From positions 1 through 31,073 of the forward strand of contig CALJKV010000119.1 of assembly GCA_937974245.1 (NCBI GenBank): a stretch of 31,073 nucleotides of DNA. Reading direction: 5' to 3'. The notes beneath the pieces are model-generated. The model was not told where the DNA came from, did not search any database, and worked only from the letters and a program-made list of their open reading frames with translations. Numbering within the stretch: the stretch's first letter is position 1; every line of letters begins with the position of its first letter. Below are positions 17,172-24,352 of the stretch, piece by piece. The translations under genes and the position numbers were made by a program. Source of the stretch: an uncultured Chloroflexota bacterium. GTDB taxonomy: Bacteria; Chloroflexota; Anaerolineae; Aggregatilineales; Phototrophicaceae.

Positions 17172-18305
17172 ATGACAAGAGTATTGCTTGCTGAAGACAA
17201 CCTGACCTTGCTGGAAAACATCGCGCTTGAACTCGAACTGCGCGGTTACGAGGTCGTCCAGGCGGTGGATGGGCGGTGTGCGTTGGATGTGCTTCGCACC
17301 TCGACCAGTCTGCCGGACATTATCGTGAGTGACATCGCTATGCCTGACATGGATGGTTTTAAGCTACTGGAGCATCTGCGTGGCGATCCGGTCTGGAATG
17401 GCATCCCATTTCTGTTCCTGACGGCTTTCAACTCGCCCAATTCGATGCGAATCGGCAAAGAACTGGGTGCGGACGATTATATTGTGAAACCATTCCAGGC
17501 CGATGATCTGATTCTGGCGATGGAAAGCAAGCTCAAGCGGGTGAAGGCTTTCCTGGCACAGGCTGATCGCAATCTGGACGATACCCGGCAGACCCTGCTG
17601 CACATGATCTCTCATGAACTGCGTACTCCGCTCACTGCGATTTACGGTGGGTCGGCGGTACTGGCGGATACGCTTGCTGAGCTGCCGGATGAAACCGCAC
17701 GCAGAATGGTCGAATTAATTCAGGGGGGTGCTAACCGCCTGAATCGTTTCACTGGCAAAGCTCTGGCGCTCCTGGAGATTGAAAGTGGCAATCTGCAAAA
17801 AATATATGCCCGGTCGCAGCAGACCCATGATATAGGCGAGATTGTCAAAACCGCTATGGGTGTTATCAATGATGAGATCGCTGCCGATGAACGGTCGATC
17901 ACCATTAGTTTAGAACTTGAATCTGAACCTATGTATGTCCAGGGGGTTTTTGAATATCTCCTGATGATGCTGGAAGAACCCCTGCGTAACGCCGTCGCTT
18001 TTTCGCCGGCTGGTGCCGTCATTGAGGTTGTGTTGAAAGCGGAGGATGATCAGGTCATTGTCACCACGCAGGATTACGGCCCCGGCATCCCGGAAGCCGA
18101 CTTGCCGCGAGTCTGGGATCGTTTTGTCCAGATCAACCGTGACCATTATGAGCAGCAGGGCGCGGGGATCGGGCTGGCGATTGTGCGTGAAAGCGCCCGT
18201 ATTCACGGCGGAGATTGCATGATTACGAGTGAGTTCGGCAAAAGTACACGGGTCACCTTGTCGCTACCCAGAGCTCAAGTGCCTGTCTCGTCCAACGGGC
18301 GGTGA
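17172..18305 (+). CDS. Response regulator-histidine kinase hybrid (REC-HisKA-HATPase), 377 aa
   Basis: Residues 1-122 are a complete receiver domain: acidic pair E8/D9, phospho-acceptor D54 in DIIVSDIAMPDMDG, T84 and K106 (IVKPF). After a short linker comes HisKA with H148 (HMISHELRTPLTAIYGG) and an HATPase_c domain whose N-box is degenerate (MMLEEPLRNAVAFSPAGA) but which keeps G1 (DYGPGIPEADL) and G2 (GAGIGLAIV). Receivers at the front of a kinase usually let an upstream kinase tune the output kinase. The gene starts three bases after the PAS kinase, with GAGGGGG as ribosome site, so that kinase is the obvious donor. No DNA-binding output domain is present, so the final output of the relay lies elsewhere. 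Confidence 0.92.
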   Translation: MTRVLLAEDNLTLLENIALELELRGYEVVQAVDGRCALDVLRTSTSLPDIIVSDIAMPDMDGFKLLEHLRGDPVWNGIPFLFLTAFNSPNSMRIGKELGADDYIVKPFQADDLILAMESKLKRVKAFLAQADRNLDDTRQTLLHMISHELRTPLTAIYGGSAVLADTLAELPDETARRMVELIQGGANRLNRFTGKALALLEIESGNLQKIYARSQQTHDIGEIVKTAMGVINDEIAADERSITISLELESEPMYVQGVFEYLLMMLEEPLRNAVAFSPAGAVIEVVLKAEDDQVIVTTQDYGPGIPEADLPRVWDRFVQINRDHYEQQGAGIGLAIVRESARIHGGDCMITSEFGKSTRVTLSLPRAQVPVSSNGR

Positions 18306-18425
18306 AAACCTCCCTCATGGGGGATGATGCACACGGAATCCGACGTCGGCGTTGACTCGCAGCCCGGAAGTGGGGCAAACTTCTGGTTCGCCCTGCCGGA
18401 CTTAACAGAACCAGCTTGCAACTGA
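18306..18425 (+). pseudogene. Remnant of a histidine kinase C-terminus
   Basis: Directly after the stop of the hybrid kinase, and in the same frame, the sequence reads ESDVGVDSQPGSGANFWFAL then PDLTEPACN and a TGA at 18423. 'V.SQPGSGA.FWFALP' is the classic ending of an HATPase_c domain and cannot be the end of the neighbouring gene, which already has its own ending (TSEFGKSTRVTLSLP). No start codon with a ribosome site precedes it. It overlaps the upstream region of the sugar-kinase gene. It is best explained as the tail of a lost or deleted kinase gene. Confidence 0.7.
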
Positions 18426-18460
18426 CAGAGAACCTGAAAAGTGTGTTCCGGGAGCAGCAG

Positions 18461-19396
18461 ATGATTCTGTGTGTCACACCCAATCCGGCAGTGGATCGCA
18501 CGCTGGTTGTGCCTGGTTTTGCGCATGGCGGCGTCTTCCGCACCCAGGAATATCTGGTTGCCGCCGGGGGAAAAGGCGTCAATGTGGCGCGCGCTGTGCA
18601 GACACTGGGTCAAGAAGCGGTTTGCGCTGGTTTCCTCGGTGGGTTTAGCGGCCAGTCTGTCGCCGCGATGGTGCAGCGTACCGGGTTGGATGCCTGTTGG
18701 ACATGGCTCCCTGGTCGCGAGACCCGCACCTGCGTGATCCTGGTTGACCCGGAATCGGCAATCACCAGTGTGCTGAATGAGCCTGGGCCACAGCTTACCG
18801 CTGCCGATTGGACACCGTTGCGGGCAGATTTACTCCAGGCAGCCGGCGATGTTTCGGTTATTTCATTCTCCGGCAGTTTGCCGCCCGGTTCACCGTCGGC
18901 ACTTTTCGCTGCACTCCTGGCCGATCTCGTCACGATGGGGAAGCAAGTGTGGGTGGATACCAGCAGCACTGCGCTTGAGGCAGCATTACAAGTGCGTGGT
19001 GTCTTCCTCAAGGTGAATGATGAAGAAGCGGCGGCCTTAATGAACCGTCCAATTCATACCCCGGCGGATGCGGTGGCAGCAGCGCGGCAGATGATGACAA
19101 AGACCCGCCAGCCTGTGGTAATTACCCTGGGGAAACAAGGGGCTGTCTGGGTGGATGGTGGTCAGGCGTGGCTGGCTATCCCCCCAGTGATTACGGGTAC
19201 GGGCAGTGTCGGCAGCGGCGATTCTTTCCTGGCAGGGCTGCTGGTTGCCCTGGCAAACGGCGCTGCACAACCTGCCGCATTAGGGCAGGGGGTGGCAGCA
19301 GGGACAGCCAATGCGCATTCGCTTGGCAGTGCTTGTTTTACACGGCAGGACTTTGAATCCGTGATGGGGCAGATTCAGATCATTGACGGCCTGTAA
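18461..19396 (+). CDS. PfkB-family sugar kinase, 1-phosphofructokinase/tagatose-6-phosphate kinase type, 311 aa
   Basis: The frame opens at a TTG at 18416, but GGGAG six bases before the ATG at 18461 and the family's usual N-terminus (MILCVTPNPAVDRTLVV) fix the start. The FruK/LacC-type signature is clear: TPNPAVDRT, AAGGKGVNVARAVQTLG (substrate side), GFLGGFSG, ISFSGSLPPGSP and the anion-hole/catalytic GSGDSFLAGLLVAL with D254. The enzyme phosphorylates a sugar phosphate (fructose-1-phosphate or tagatose-6-phosphate) with ATP in the cytoplasm; which one cannot be told. There is no PTS or aldolase gene nearby. The length is normal for the family. No terminator was seen after it. Confidence 0.88.
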   Translation: MILCVTPNPAVDRTLVVPGFAHGGVFRTQEYLVAAGGKGVNVARAVQTLGQEAVCAGFLGGFSGQSVAAMVQRTGLDACWTWLPGRETRTCVILVDPESAITSVLNEPGPQLTAADWTPLRADLLQAAGDVSVISFSGSLPPGSPSALFAALLADLVTMGKQVWVDTSSTALEAALQVRGVFLKVNDEEAAALMNRPIHTPADAVAAARQMMTKTRQPVVITLGKQGAVWVDGGQAWLAIPPVITGTGSVGSGDSFLAGLLVALANGAAQPAALGQGVAAGTANAHSLGSACFTRQDFESVMGQIQIIDGL

Positions 19397-19491
19397 CAGC
19401 CCTTAAGAGTAACCATCAATGTCGTTGGCGACGATGGCTCCATTCATGAAACCTCGTTCTCACCCTCACTTCTCTGCAATATGGGTCCGAC

Positions 19492-19686
19492 TCAATAGGT
19501 ATGATACTCAGAATTTGCTGCGTCAAATCGCTCACGCCGTGTTTGTCCCAGCTCTTGTTCCAACGCCCTGAGCGAGTCCATCAGCGGATTATTCTGAAGT
19601 TTGGCTTTTTGCATGGTTAGCATCAGCTCTCGGACACGATGTTCGAGTTCGTTCAAGTGCTTTTGAGAGATGTTCTCAAGGTTCAT
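19492..19686 (-). CDS. Small coiled-coil protein, 64 aa, unknown
   Basis: The frame encodes MNLENISQKHLNELEHRVRE, then LMLTMQKAKLQNNPLMDSLR, ending FDAANSEYHTY. Heptad-like Leu/Met positions from residue 10 to 50 predict one long helix. The composition is protein-like and not that of a shadow frame, but no good ribosome site precedes the ATG and no family is recognised. It stands alone between the sugar kinase, which converges on it, and a gene-poor stretch. Confidence 0.5.
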   Translation of the reverse strand: MNLENISQKHLNELEHRVRELMLTMQKAKLQNNPLMDSLRALEQELGQTRRERFDAANSEYHTY

Positions 19687-20216
19687 AGGTTGTCTACTTT
19701 CGTCTTTCTATAGGTAAGGGCTGCATTCGTAGGGATTTCCAACATATTCCAATACCACATTGTTATGTGAGAAAAACAATGAGCTTGTCTCGGATAGAGA
19801 GGCTAACCGTATTCCCCATTTGTATTAACAACTGAGTCTTGTGGGCTGTGCTTGATGAGCGAGCGATGCCAGAGTCTTGTTTAAGACTGGAACAAAGACT
19901 CAACAGGCAACATCAAACGTAGATGCTCTGGGAGGCCTGAGGACGGCAGTCACATTTTGGATGAAGATGATGGTGGCACTTTAATGAAGAAACCAAATCG
20001 AAAACGCCGCACCGGTCAGTGAGCCTAAGCACGCTGTCAGTAAAAACCCCGCCACATCTGTTCCCGATTGTCCATTAGAATATCACTCCCATAACTTCAT
20101 TATACGCCTGTTTTTGTTATATTCACACTAGAGGCAAACTTCGAGGCCGTTATGCACGCACTTTGCCTGGGTCCTCAGCCTAATTCCGCGATTGACTGAT
20201 CGGGATGAGTGGCTGC
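19687..20216. other. Gene-poor stretch with possible RNA structure
   Basis: No protein-coding frame is convincing here. The stretch holds a compact set of nested inverted repeats at 19852-19916 (TTGATG/CATCAA, GCC/GGC, and an AGTCTT-GTTT-AAGACT hairpin). It also has an extended -10-like TGTTATATT near 20115-20124 with no gene downstream on that strand. It could be decayed coding DNA or an untranslated RNA. Confidence 0.4.
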
Positions 20217-20256
20217 AAAAAGTGGGAGACGGCCTGGGGGATGGCGCGTCTCCCAC
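20217..20256 (-). terminator. Intrinsic terminator of the LysM gene
   Basis: On the minus strand GTGGGAGACG (20256-20247) pairs perfectly over ten bases with CGTCTCCCAC (20231-20222), and TTTTT follows directly (20221-20217). The loop is 15 bases. This is a canonical Rho-independent terminator located 37 bases after the stop of the LysM gene. Confidence 0.88.
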
Positions 20257-20292
20257 AAACGGGGGGTGTTATGCGGTTATCATGGCGGGTTG

Positions 20293-20847
20293 TTAATTGT
20301 TCTTGCCGCCTGTGTTCTGGTGTTGATTGGCGTCACCTACCGGCACACAGTCCCCGGTGCAGTCCTGTGCCTGGTCATGGGTGTGCAGCTGATCCCGGGT
20401 CTGAAGGGGTTCGCAGTCCTCAGTGCAGTCTGCCGACTGGGTGCGGGTCTGGGTATAGAGGCCGTTACCGACTGTGTCTTCATCCGCCGTGAACTGACCG
20501 TGACGTGCCATCCACTGGCAGGCGAAGCTCTCGGCATCGGTGGCCTGGCAGTAGCGATACATAAATTGTGCCAACAGTTGAGCTGGATCCGACGGCGGAA
20601 TTACCAGTTCCTGCCCAATCTGGAGCATCGCGTTGGTTTGCAGGCAGTTGGCGGCCTGGAGGGCTTCAACCGTAACGCCGAAGTGCAGCGCCACACCCGA
20701 CAGGGTATCTCCGGCCTGGATCATGTAGCTGTTCCCGACCAGCAGCGGGGTGCAGGTGTCATCCTGTGCGGAAACCATCATACCCGAACCGACCAGTGCC
20801 ATTACTGCGAGCAGGGCTATCGCGAAAAACTGTTTTTTGAACATCAT
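20293..20847 (-). CDS. Secreted LysM-domain protein, 184 aa
   Basis: A signal peptide (MMFKKQFFAIALLAVMALVG, cut at VSA-Q) is followed by one LysM domain at about 40-84 (YMIQAGDTLSGVALHFGVTV ... IGQELVIP), a fold that binds N-acetylglucosamine-containing glycans such as peptidoglycan. After residue 90 the protein is Gln/Thr/Asp-rich with repeated cysteines (CTEDCEPL, CTGDCVPV), which look like a small repeat and may form disulphides. No catalytic domain is attached. AAGGAG precedes tandem ATGs at 20847 and 20844; the second gives the better spacing, so the protein may be one residue shorter. It diverges from the DUF1028 gene and has its own terminator. Confidence 0.85.
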   Translation of the reverse strand: MMFKKQFFAIALLAVMALVGSGMMVSAQDDTCTPLLVGNSYMIQAGDTLSGVALHFGVTVEALQAANCLQTNAMLQIGQELVIPPSDPAQLLAQFMYRYCQATDAESFACQWMARHGQFTADEDTVGNGLYTQTRTQSADCTEDCEPLQTRDQLHTHDQAQDCTGDCVPVGDANQHQNTGGKNN

Positions 20848-21084
20848 TCTCTCCTTATGTATGGATAGTCTGAAACGAGCGCGTTGTACGCTGTTCGTTT
20901 TCTTGAGAAGCTGCGTTCATTCACCCATACCGACAGTGCCAACGAGAAAAAGTTTCGCCGGTTCTTGTTGGGTTCGTATAAAGTGCATAATTTCACAAGT
21001 GTAGTAATTGGCGACCAGGAAGCGGCTGAGAGTACCGTATAAGGCTATTTGTACGGCGAATACCCTGCCGTTTCCGGCTGTGCG

Positions 21085-21093
21085 TGGTACACT
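21085..21093 (+). promoter_or_regulatory. Candidate extended -10 promoter for the DUF1028 gene
   Basis: TGGTACACT is an extended -10 (TG-N-TACACT) some 47 bases before the ATG at 21140. No good -35 is seen. The region upstream is the 292-base gap shared with the divergent LysM gene. Confidence 0.3.
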
Positions 21094-21139
21094 CCCCGAC
21101 AAATGCAGTTACGATGCGTGACCATAGATAGGGATAACG

Positions 21140-22015
21140 ATGCGCTTACACACTTTTTCCATTGTGGCTTATGAACCGACGGAACAAGCCTGGGGCGTGG
21201 CGGTTGCCAGCAAGTTCCTGGCGGCGGGTGCGCTGGTCAGTTGGGCGCAGGCAGGCGCGGGCGCGGTAGCAACGCAGGCGCTGGCCCGAGTCGGCTTTGG
21301 CCCGGACGGATTGGGGCTGATGGCGACGGGTAAAAGCGCTGGGGAAACGCTGGCGGCGCTGCTGGCCGACGACCCCCAACGCGAACGGCGACAGATCGGG
21401 ATTGTAGATGCTCAAGGGCAGGTCGCGGCGCATACCGGGAGCGAGTGCCACGACTGGGCAGGGCATAAAATCGGGGAAGGCTTCACCTGCCAGGGCAATA
21501 TCCTCACCGGGCCGGAAACGCTGGATGCGATGGCTGCTGCTTTTACCCAGACTCTCGGCGAACTGGGTGACCGGCTGGTGGCGGCGCTGCTGGCCGGGGA
21601 AAACGTGGGAGGAGATAGCCGTGGCAAGCAGGCGGCAGCGGTGCTGGTGGTACGGCCTGGCGGTGGTTATGGTGGCGATACAGATCGTTACCTCGATTTG
21701 CGCGTGGATGACGATGCCGAGCCGGTTAAGAAGCTGGCGCAGTTGGTCAAGACGCATCACCTGTTTTTCGGAAAGCCGCGGCCTCAGGATCAGACGCCGA
21801 TTACCGGGGAGATTGCCCGCGAACTGCAAACGATTATGCTTGAGCAGGGCTACTTCGTCGGCCAGTCTGATGGCGTGTGGGATGAAGTTTCTCAGCAGGC
21901 GTTCTGGGCGCTGGTGGGCAACGAGAACTTAGAAGAACGCTGGAATTTAGAGCAATCGCCCGACAAGATTGACCGTGTTGCTCTGGATTACTTGCGAAAA
22001 CGATTCGGGAAATAA
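21140..22015 (+). CDS. DUF1028 protein with C-terminal peptidoglycan-binding-like domain, 291 aa
   Basis: Residues 1-220 match DUF1028, an Ntn-hydrolase-like family of unknown substrate: TFSIVAYEPTEQAWGVAVAS opens it, then GAGAVATQALARVGFGPDGL, ERRQIGIVDAQGQVAAHTGS, CQGNILTGPETLDAM and GKQAAAVLVV, ending DRYLDLRVDDD. Residues 225-291 (GEIARELQTIMLEQGYFVGQ, SDGVWDEVSQQAFWALVGNE) resemble a PG_binding-type three-helix module that often closes these proteins. There is no signal peptide. It lies 54 bases upstream of the carboxyltransferase gene on the same strand and the two are probably co-transcribed. A link in acyl-CoA or amino-acid breakdown is possible but is only inferred from position. Confidence 0.86.
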   Translation: MRLHTFSIVAYEPTEQAWGVAVASKFLAAGALVSWAQAGAGAVATQALARVGFGPDGLGLMATGKSAGETLAALLADDPQRERRQIGIVDAQGQVAAHTGSECHDWAGHKIGEGFTCQGNILTGPETLDAMAAAFTQTLGELGDRLVAALLAGENVGGDSRGKQAAAVLVVRPGGGYGGDTDRYLDLRVDDDAEPVKKLAQLVKTHHLFFGKPRPQDQTPITGEIARELQTIMLEQGYFVGQSDGVWDEVSQQAFWALVGNENLEERWNLEQSPDKIDRVALDYLRKRFGK

Positions 22016-22069
22016 CGTCTGGAAATCGGGTTGGAAGGAGGAGCGGCGCGTTTTTCTGCGCTGAATTTC

Positions 22070-23695
22070 ATGAATGCTCTCGACACACAGATCAACACTC
22101 AAGACGAACGATTCCAGCAGAACCGGGCGCATAACCAGGCGCTGGCGGCGGAACTGCGCGAACGGCTGGAACAGGTACGGCAAGGCGGCGGGCCGAAGTA
22201 CCAGGAGCGCCACCAGGAACAGGGCAAGCTGTTCGTGCGTGACCGCATAGACCGGCTTCTGGATACCGGCTCGCCGTTTCTGGAGCTTTCCCCGTTAGCG
22301 GCCTGGGACATCTACGACGGCGACGCGCCAAGCGCGGGCATTGTGACCGGCATCGGGCGGGTTTCCGGCGTGGAATGCCTGATTATCGCCAATGACGCCA
22401 CCGTGAAGGGCGGGACGTACTTCCCTCTGACGGTGAAGAAGCACTTGCGGGCACAGCAGGTGGCGCTGGAGAATAATCTGCCGTGTATCTACCTGGTGGA
22501 TAGCGGGGGGGCGTTCCTACCGATGCAGGACGAGGTGTTCCCGGATGTGGACGACTTCGGGCGCATCTTCTACAACCAGGCCACGATGAGCGCGGCGGGC
22601 ATCCCCCAGATCAGCGCGGTGATGGGAAGCTGCACGGCGGGCGGCGCGTATGTCCCGGCGATGTCTGATGAAACGGTAATCGTCAAAGGGACGGGGACGA
22701 TTTTCCTGGGAGGGCCGCCACTGGTGAAGGCCGCGACAGGCGAAGAAGTCACCGCCGAGGAGTTGGGCGGGGCGGACGTGCATACCCGTGTTTCCGGCGT
22801 GGCCGATCATTACGCCGAGGATGATGACCATGCCCTGGAAATCGTGCGGGAAATCGTGGCGACTCTGAACAGGCGCACGCGGACAAGGCAGGCCTTGTCC
22901 CTACAGGATATTGCTCCGCCGGAAGAACCGCTCTACGACCCGGCGGAACTGTATGGAATTATCCCCACGACGTTCCGCGAGAGCTATGACGCCCGCGAGG
23001 TGATCGCCCGGCTGGTGGACGGGAGCCGCTTCCGTGAGTTCAAGGCGAACTACGGTACAACGCTGATTACCGGGTTTGCCCGGCTGGAAGGCTACCCGGT
23101 GGGCATCATCGCCAATAACGGCGTGCTGTTCAGTGAAAGTGCCCTGAAGGGGACGCACTTTATCGAACTGTGTACGGCGCGGAACATCCCGCTGTTGTTC
23201 CTCCAGAATATCACGGGGTTCATGGTGGGCAGGGAGTACGAGGCGGGGGGCATCGCCAAAGATGGCGCGAAGATGGTTCACGCAGTGGCTAACGCCAAAG
23301 TGCCGAAACTGACGGTCATCATTGGCGGGAGCTTCGGCGCGGGGAATTACGGGATGTGTGGGCGGGCCTACGGGCCGCGTTTCCTGTGGATGTGGCCGAA
23401 CAGCAGGATCAGCGTGATGGGCGGGGAACAGGCGGCGAACGTGCTGCTGACGGTCAAGCGTGACCAACTGGCGCGGGGGGGCGCGGCGGATTTATCCCCG
23501 GACGAGCAGGCGGCATTCAGGCAGCCGATACTGGACAAATACGAGCAGGAAGGCAGCCCGTATTATTCGACAGCGCGGCTGTGGGATGACGGCATTCTCG
23601 ACCCGGCAGAGACACGACGGGTGTTAGGGTTGGCGTTAAGCGCCTGCCTGAACCAGCCGACAGTAGAAACGCAGTACGGGGTGTTCAGGATGTAA
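22070..23695 (+). CDS. Acyl-CoA carboxylase carboxyltransferase subunit (methylcrotonyl-CoA carboxylase beta type), 541 aa
   Basis: The frame opens at a TTG at 22031, but that codon lies inside the purine-rich GGAAGGAGG, and family members begin like the ATG at 22070 (MNALDTQINTQDERFQQNRA), so 22070 is used although its ribosome site is then distant. Both crotonase-fold halves are present: ERHQEQGKLFVRDRIDRLLD, YLVDSGGAFLPMQDEVFPD, MGSCTAGGAYVPAMSDE, FLGGPPLVKAATGEEVTAEE and LGGADVHTRVSGVADHYAED, then the second half with LITGFARLEGYPVGIIANNG, FLQNITGFMVGREYEAGGIA and GGSFGAGNYGMCGRAYGPRF. These are features of MCC beta, which carboxylates methylcrotonyl-CoA in leucine breakdown from biotin-carboxyl carrier. 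The biotin-carrying alpha subunit is not in the window. Residues linking the two halves are longer than usual and contain a REP-like palindrome. Confidence 0.9.
   Translation: MNALDTQINTQDERFQQNRAHNQALAAELRERLEQVRQGGGPKYQERHQEQGKLFVRDRIDRLLDTGSPFLELSPLAAWDIYDGDAPSAGIVTGIGRVSGVECLIIANDATVKGGTYFPLTVKKHLRAQQVALENNLPCIYLVDSGGAFLPMQDEVFPDVDDFGRIFYNQATMSAAGIPQISAVMGSCTAGGAYVPAMSDETVIVKGTGTIFLGGPPLVKAATGEEVTAEELGGADVHTRVSGVADHYAEDDDHALEIVREIVATLNRRTRTRQALSLQDIAPPEEPLYDPAELYGIIPTTFRESYDAREVIARLVDGSRFREFKANYGTTLITGFARLEGYPVGIIANNGVLFSESALKGTHFIELCTARNIPLLFLQNITGFMVGREYEAGGIAKDGAKMVHAVANAKVPKLTVIIGGSFGAGNYGMCGRAYGPRFLWMWPNSRISVMGGEQAANVLLTVKRDQLARGGAADLSPDEQAAFRQPILDKYEQEGSPYYSTARLWDDGILDPAETRRVLGLALSACLNQPTVETQYGVFRM
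22881..22904. repeat. REP-like palindrome inside the carboxyltransferase gene
   Basis: GGACAAGGC (22881-22889) and GCCTTGTCC (22892-22900) are perfect 9-base inverted repeats around AG, followed by CTAC, the usual outer end of the GTAGGG...CCCTAC palindromes. It falls in the poorly conserved linker between the protein's two halves and keeps the frame open. Confidence 0.5.
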
Positions 23696-24296
23696 GGGCA
23701 GTGCTGAGTCTTGAGTGCTGGGGCTTGAGGAAAAAGCAGGTAGGGGTACGATACATCGTGCCCGAAAGAAAAAGTGCCGAGTAAAAAGTGTTAACTGATA
23801 GCTTATTGCGGCAAATTATTTATGCGCTGCAATTGCTGCGATTGCCGCAATCCTCCCGTGAGTCACGTAGGTTTCGTGCTGCAAAAATGGTGGTTTTGCT
23901 GCATATTATCCTGCCTGGCGGGTTCTTTGTTCACGGGCGCATCTTCCTATCATTACGTATCCTCACCACCATATCACAAAACGGGCGGGAGATGGTGAAC
24001 ATTTGTGAGAACATTTGTTGCGAAAGATGGTCTTGAGCGGCAAGGCACAGGAATACTCTGGAGAAGAGGAAATTGCCGAGTGAAAAGCCTTTACATGCTT
24101 TTTTGATAGCCTCTTGATTCCCGGCAAACTGGTTACAAACCCATGCTAAAATGATCGAAGATGTTCCTATCTATTATGCGTGATGATTGCGTTGGAAAGT
24201 ATGTGATTGATAGGAAAATTCTGCCTGGACTGAGGCTCATGCCTTTATGTTCTCGGCTCGTTGCAGAAGTCCTGTAAGAATCGTGGAGCATCATTT
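23696..24296. other. Gene-poor stretch after the carboxyltransferase gene
   Basis: No supported gene. It begins with degenerate copies of GTGCTGAGTCTTGAGTGCTG, then a REP-like hairpin, then AT-rich sequence. The phrase TGCCGAGT(A/G)AAAAG occurs near 23773 and again near 24073. An 82-codon frame at 23788-24036 has no ribosome site and no protein-like pattern. Confidence 0.5.
23740..23763. repeat. REP-like hairpin
   Basis: GTAGGGGTACGAT (23740-23752) pairs with ATCGTGCCC (23755-23763), with one G.T pair. The left end GTAGGGG has the form of the window's other REP-like palindromes, while the outer part of the right arm is lost. No T-run follows, so it is not a convincing terminator. Confidence 0.5.
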
Positions 24297-24305
24297 TGCT
24301 ATAAA
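24297..24305 (+). promoter_or_regulatory. Candidate extended -10 promoter of the zinc-ribbon gene
   Basis: TGCTATAAA is an extended -10 (TG-N-TATAAA) about 48 bases before the GTG start at 24353. A second such element (TGCTAAAAT, 24144-24152) lies further up. Neither has a clear -35. Confidence 0.4.
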
Positions 24306-24352
24306 ATCAGAGTTGTCTGACCTAAAATGCCTGGAGTCTAAAGGAGCCCAAA

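Noticed and set aside
18253..18613. Overlapping minus-strand frames of 109 and 112 codons around the kinase/PfkB junction
   Set aside because: They run across two plus-strand genes and the kinase-tail remnant, with no ribosome site or motif.
20101..20130. TGTTATATT promoter-like element pointing right
   Set aside because: No gene or terminator for a short RNA follows on that strand, so it is not listed as a promoter.
20209..20868. 219-codon plus-strand frame opposite the LysM gene
   Set aside because: It overlaps both the LysM gene and its terminator, and the minus strand has the signal peptide, LysM motif, ribosome site and terminator.
21146..21829. 227-codon minus-strand frame opposite the DUF1028 gene
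   Set aside because: The plus strand matches DUF1028 along its length; the antisense product is Arg/Gln/His-rich without motifs.
22901..23467. 188-codon minus-strand frame inside the carboxyltransferase gene
   Set aside because: It is a shadow of a highly conserved enzyme frame with high G/C at third positions.
23788..24036. 82-codon plus-strand frame
   Set aside because: No ribosome site, odd composition and no family resemblance, in a stretch with decayed repeats.
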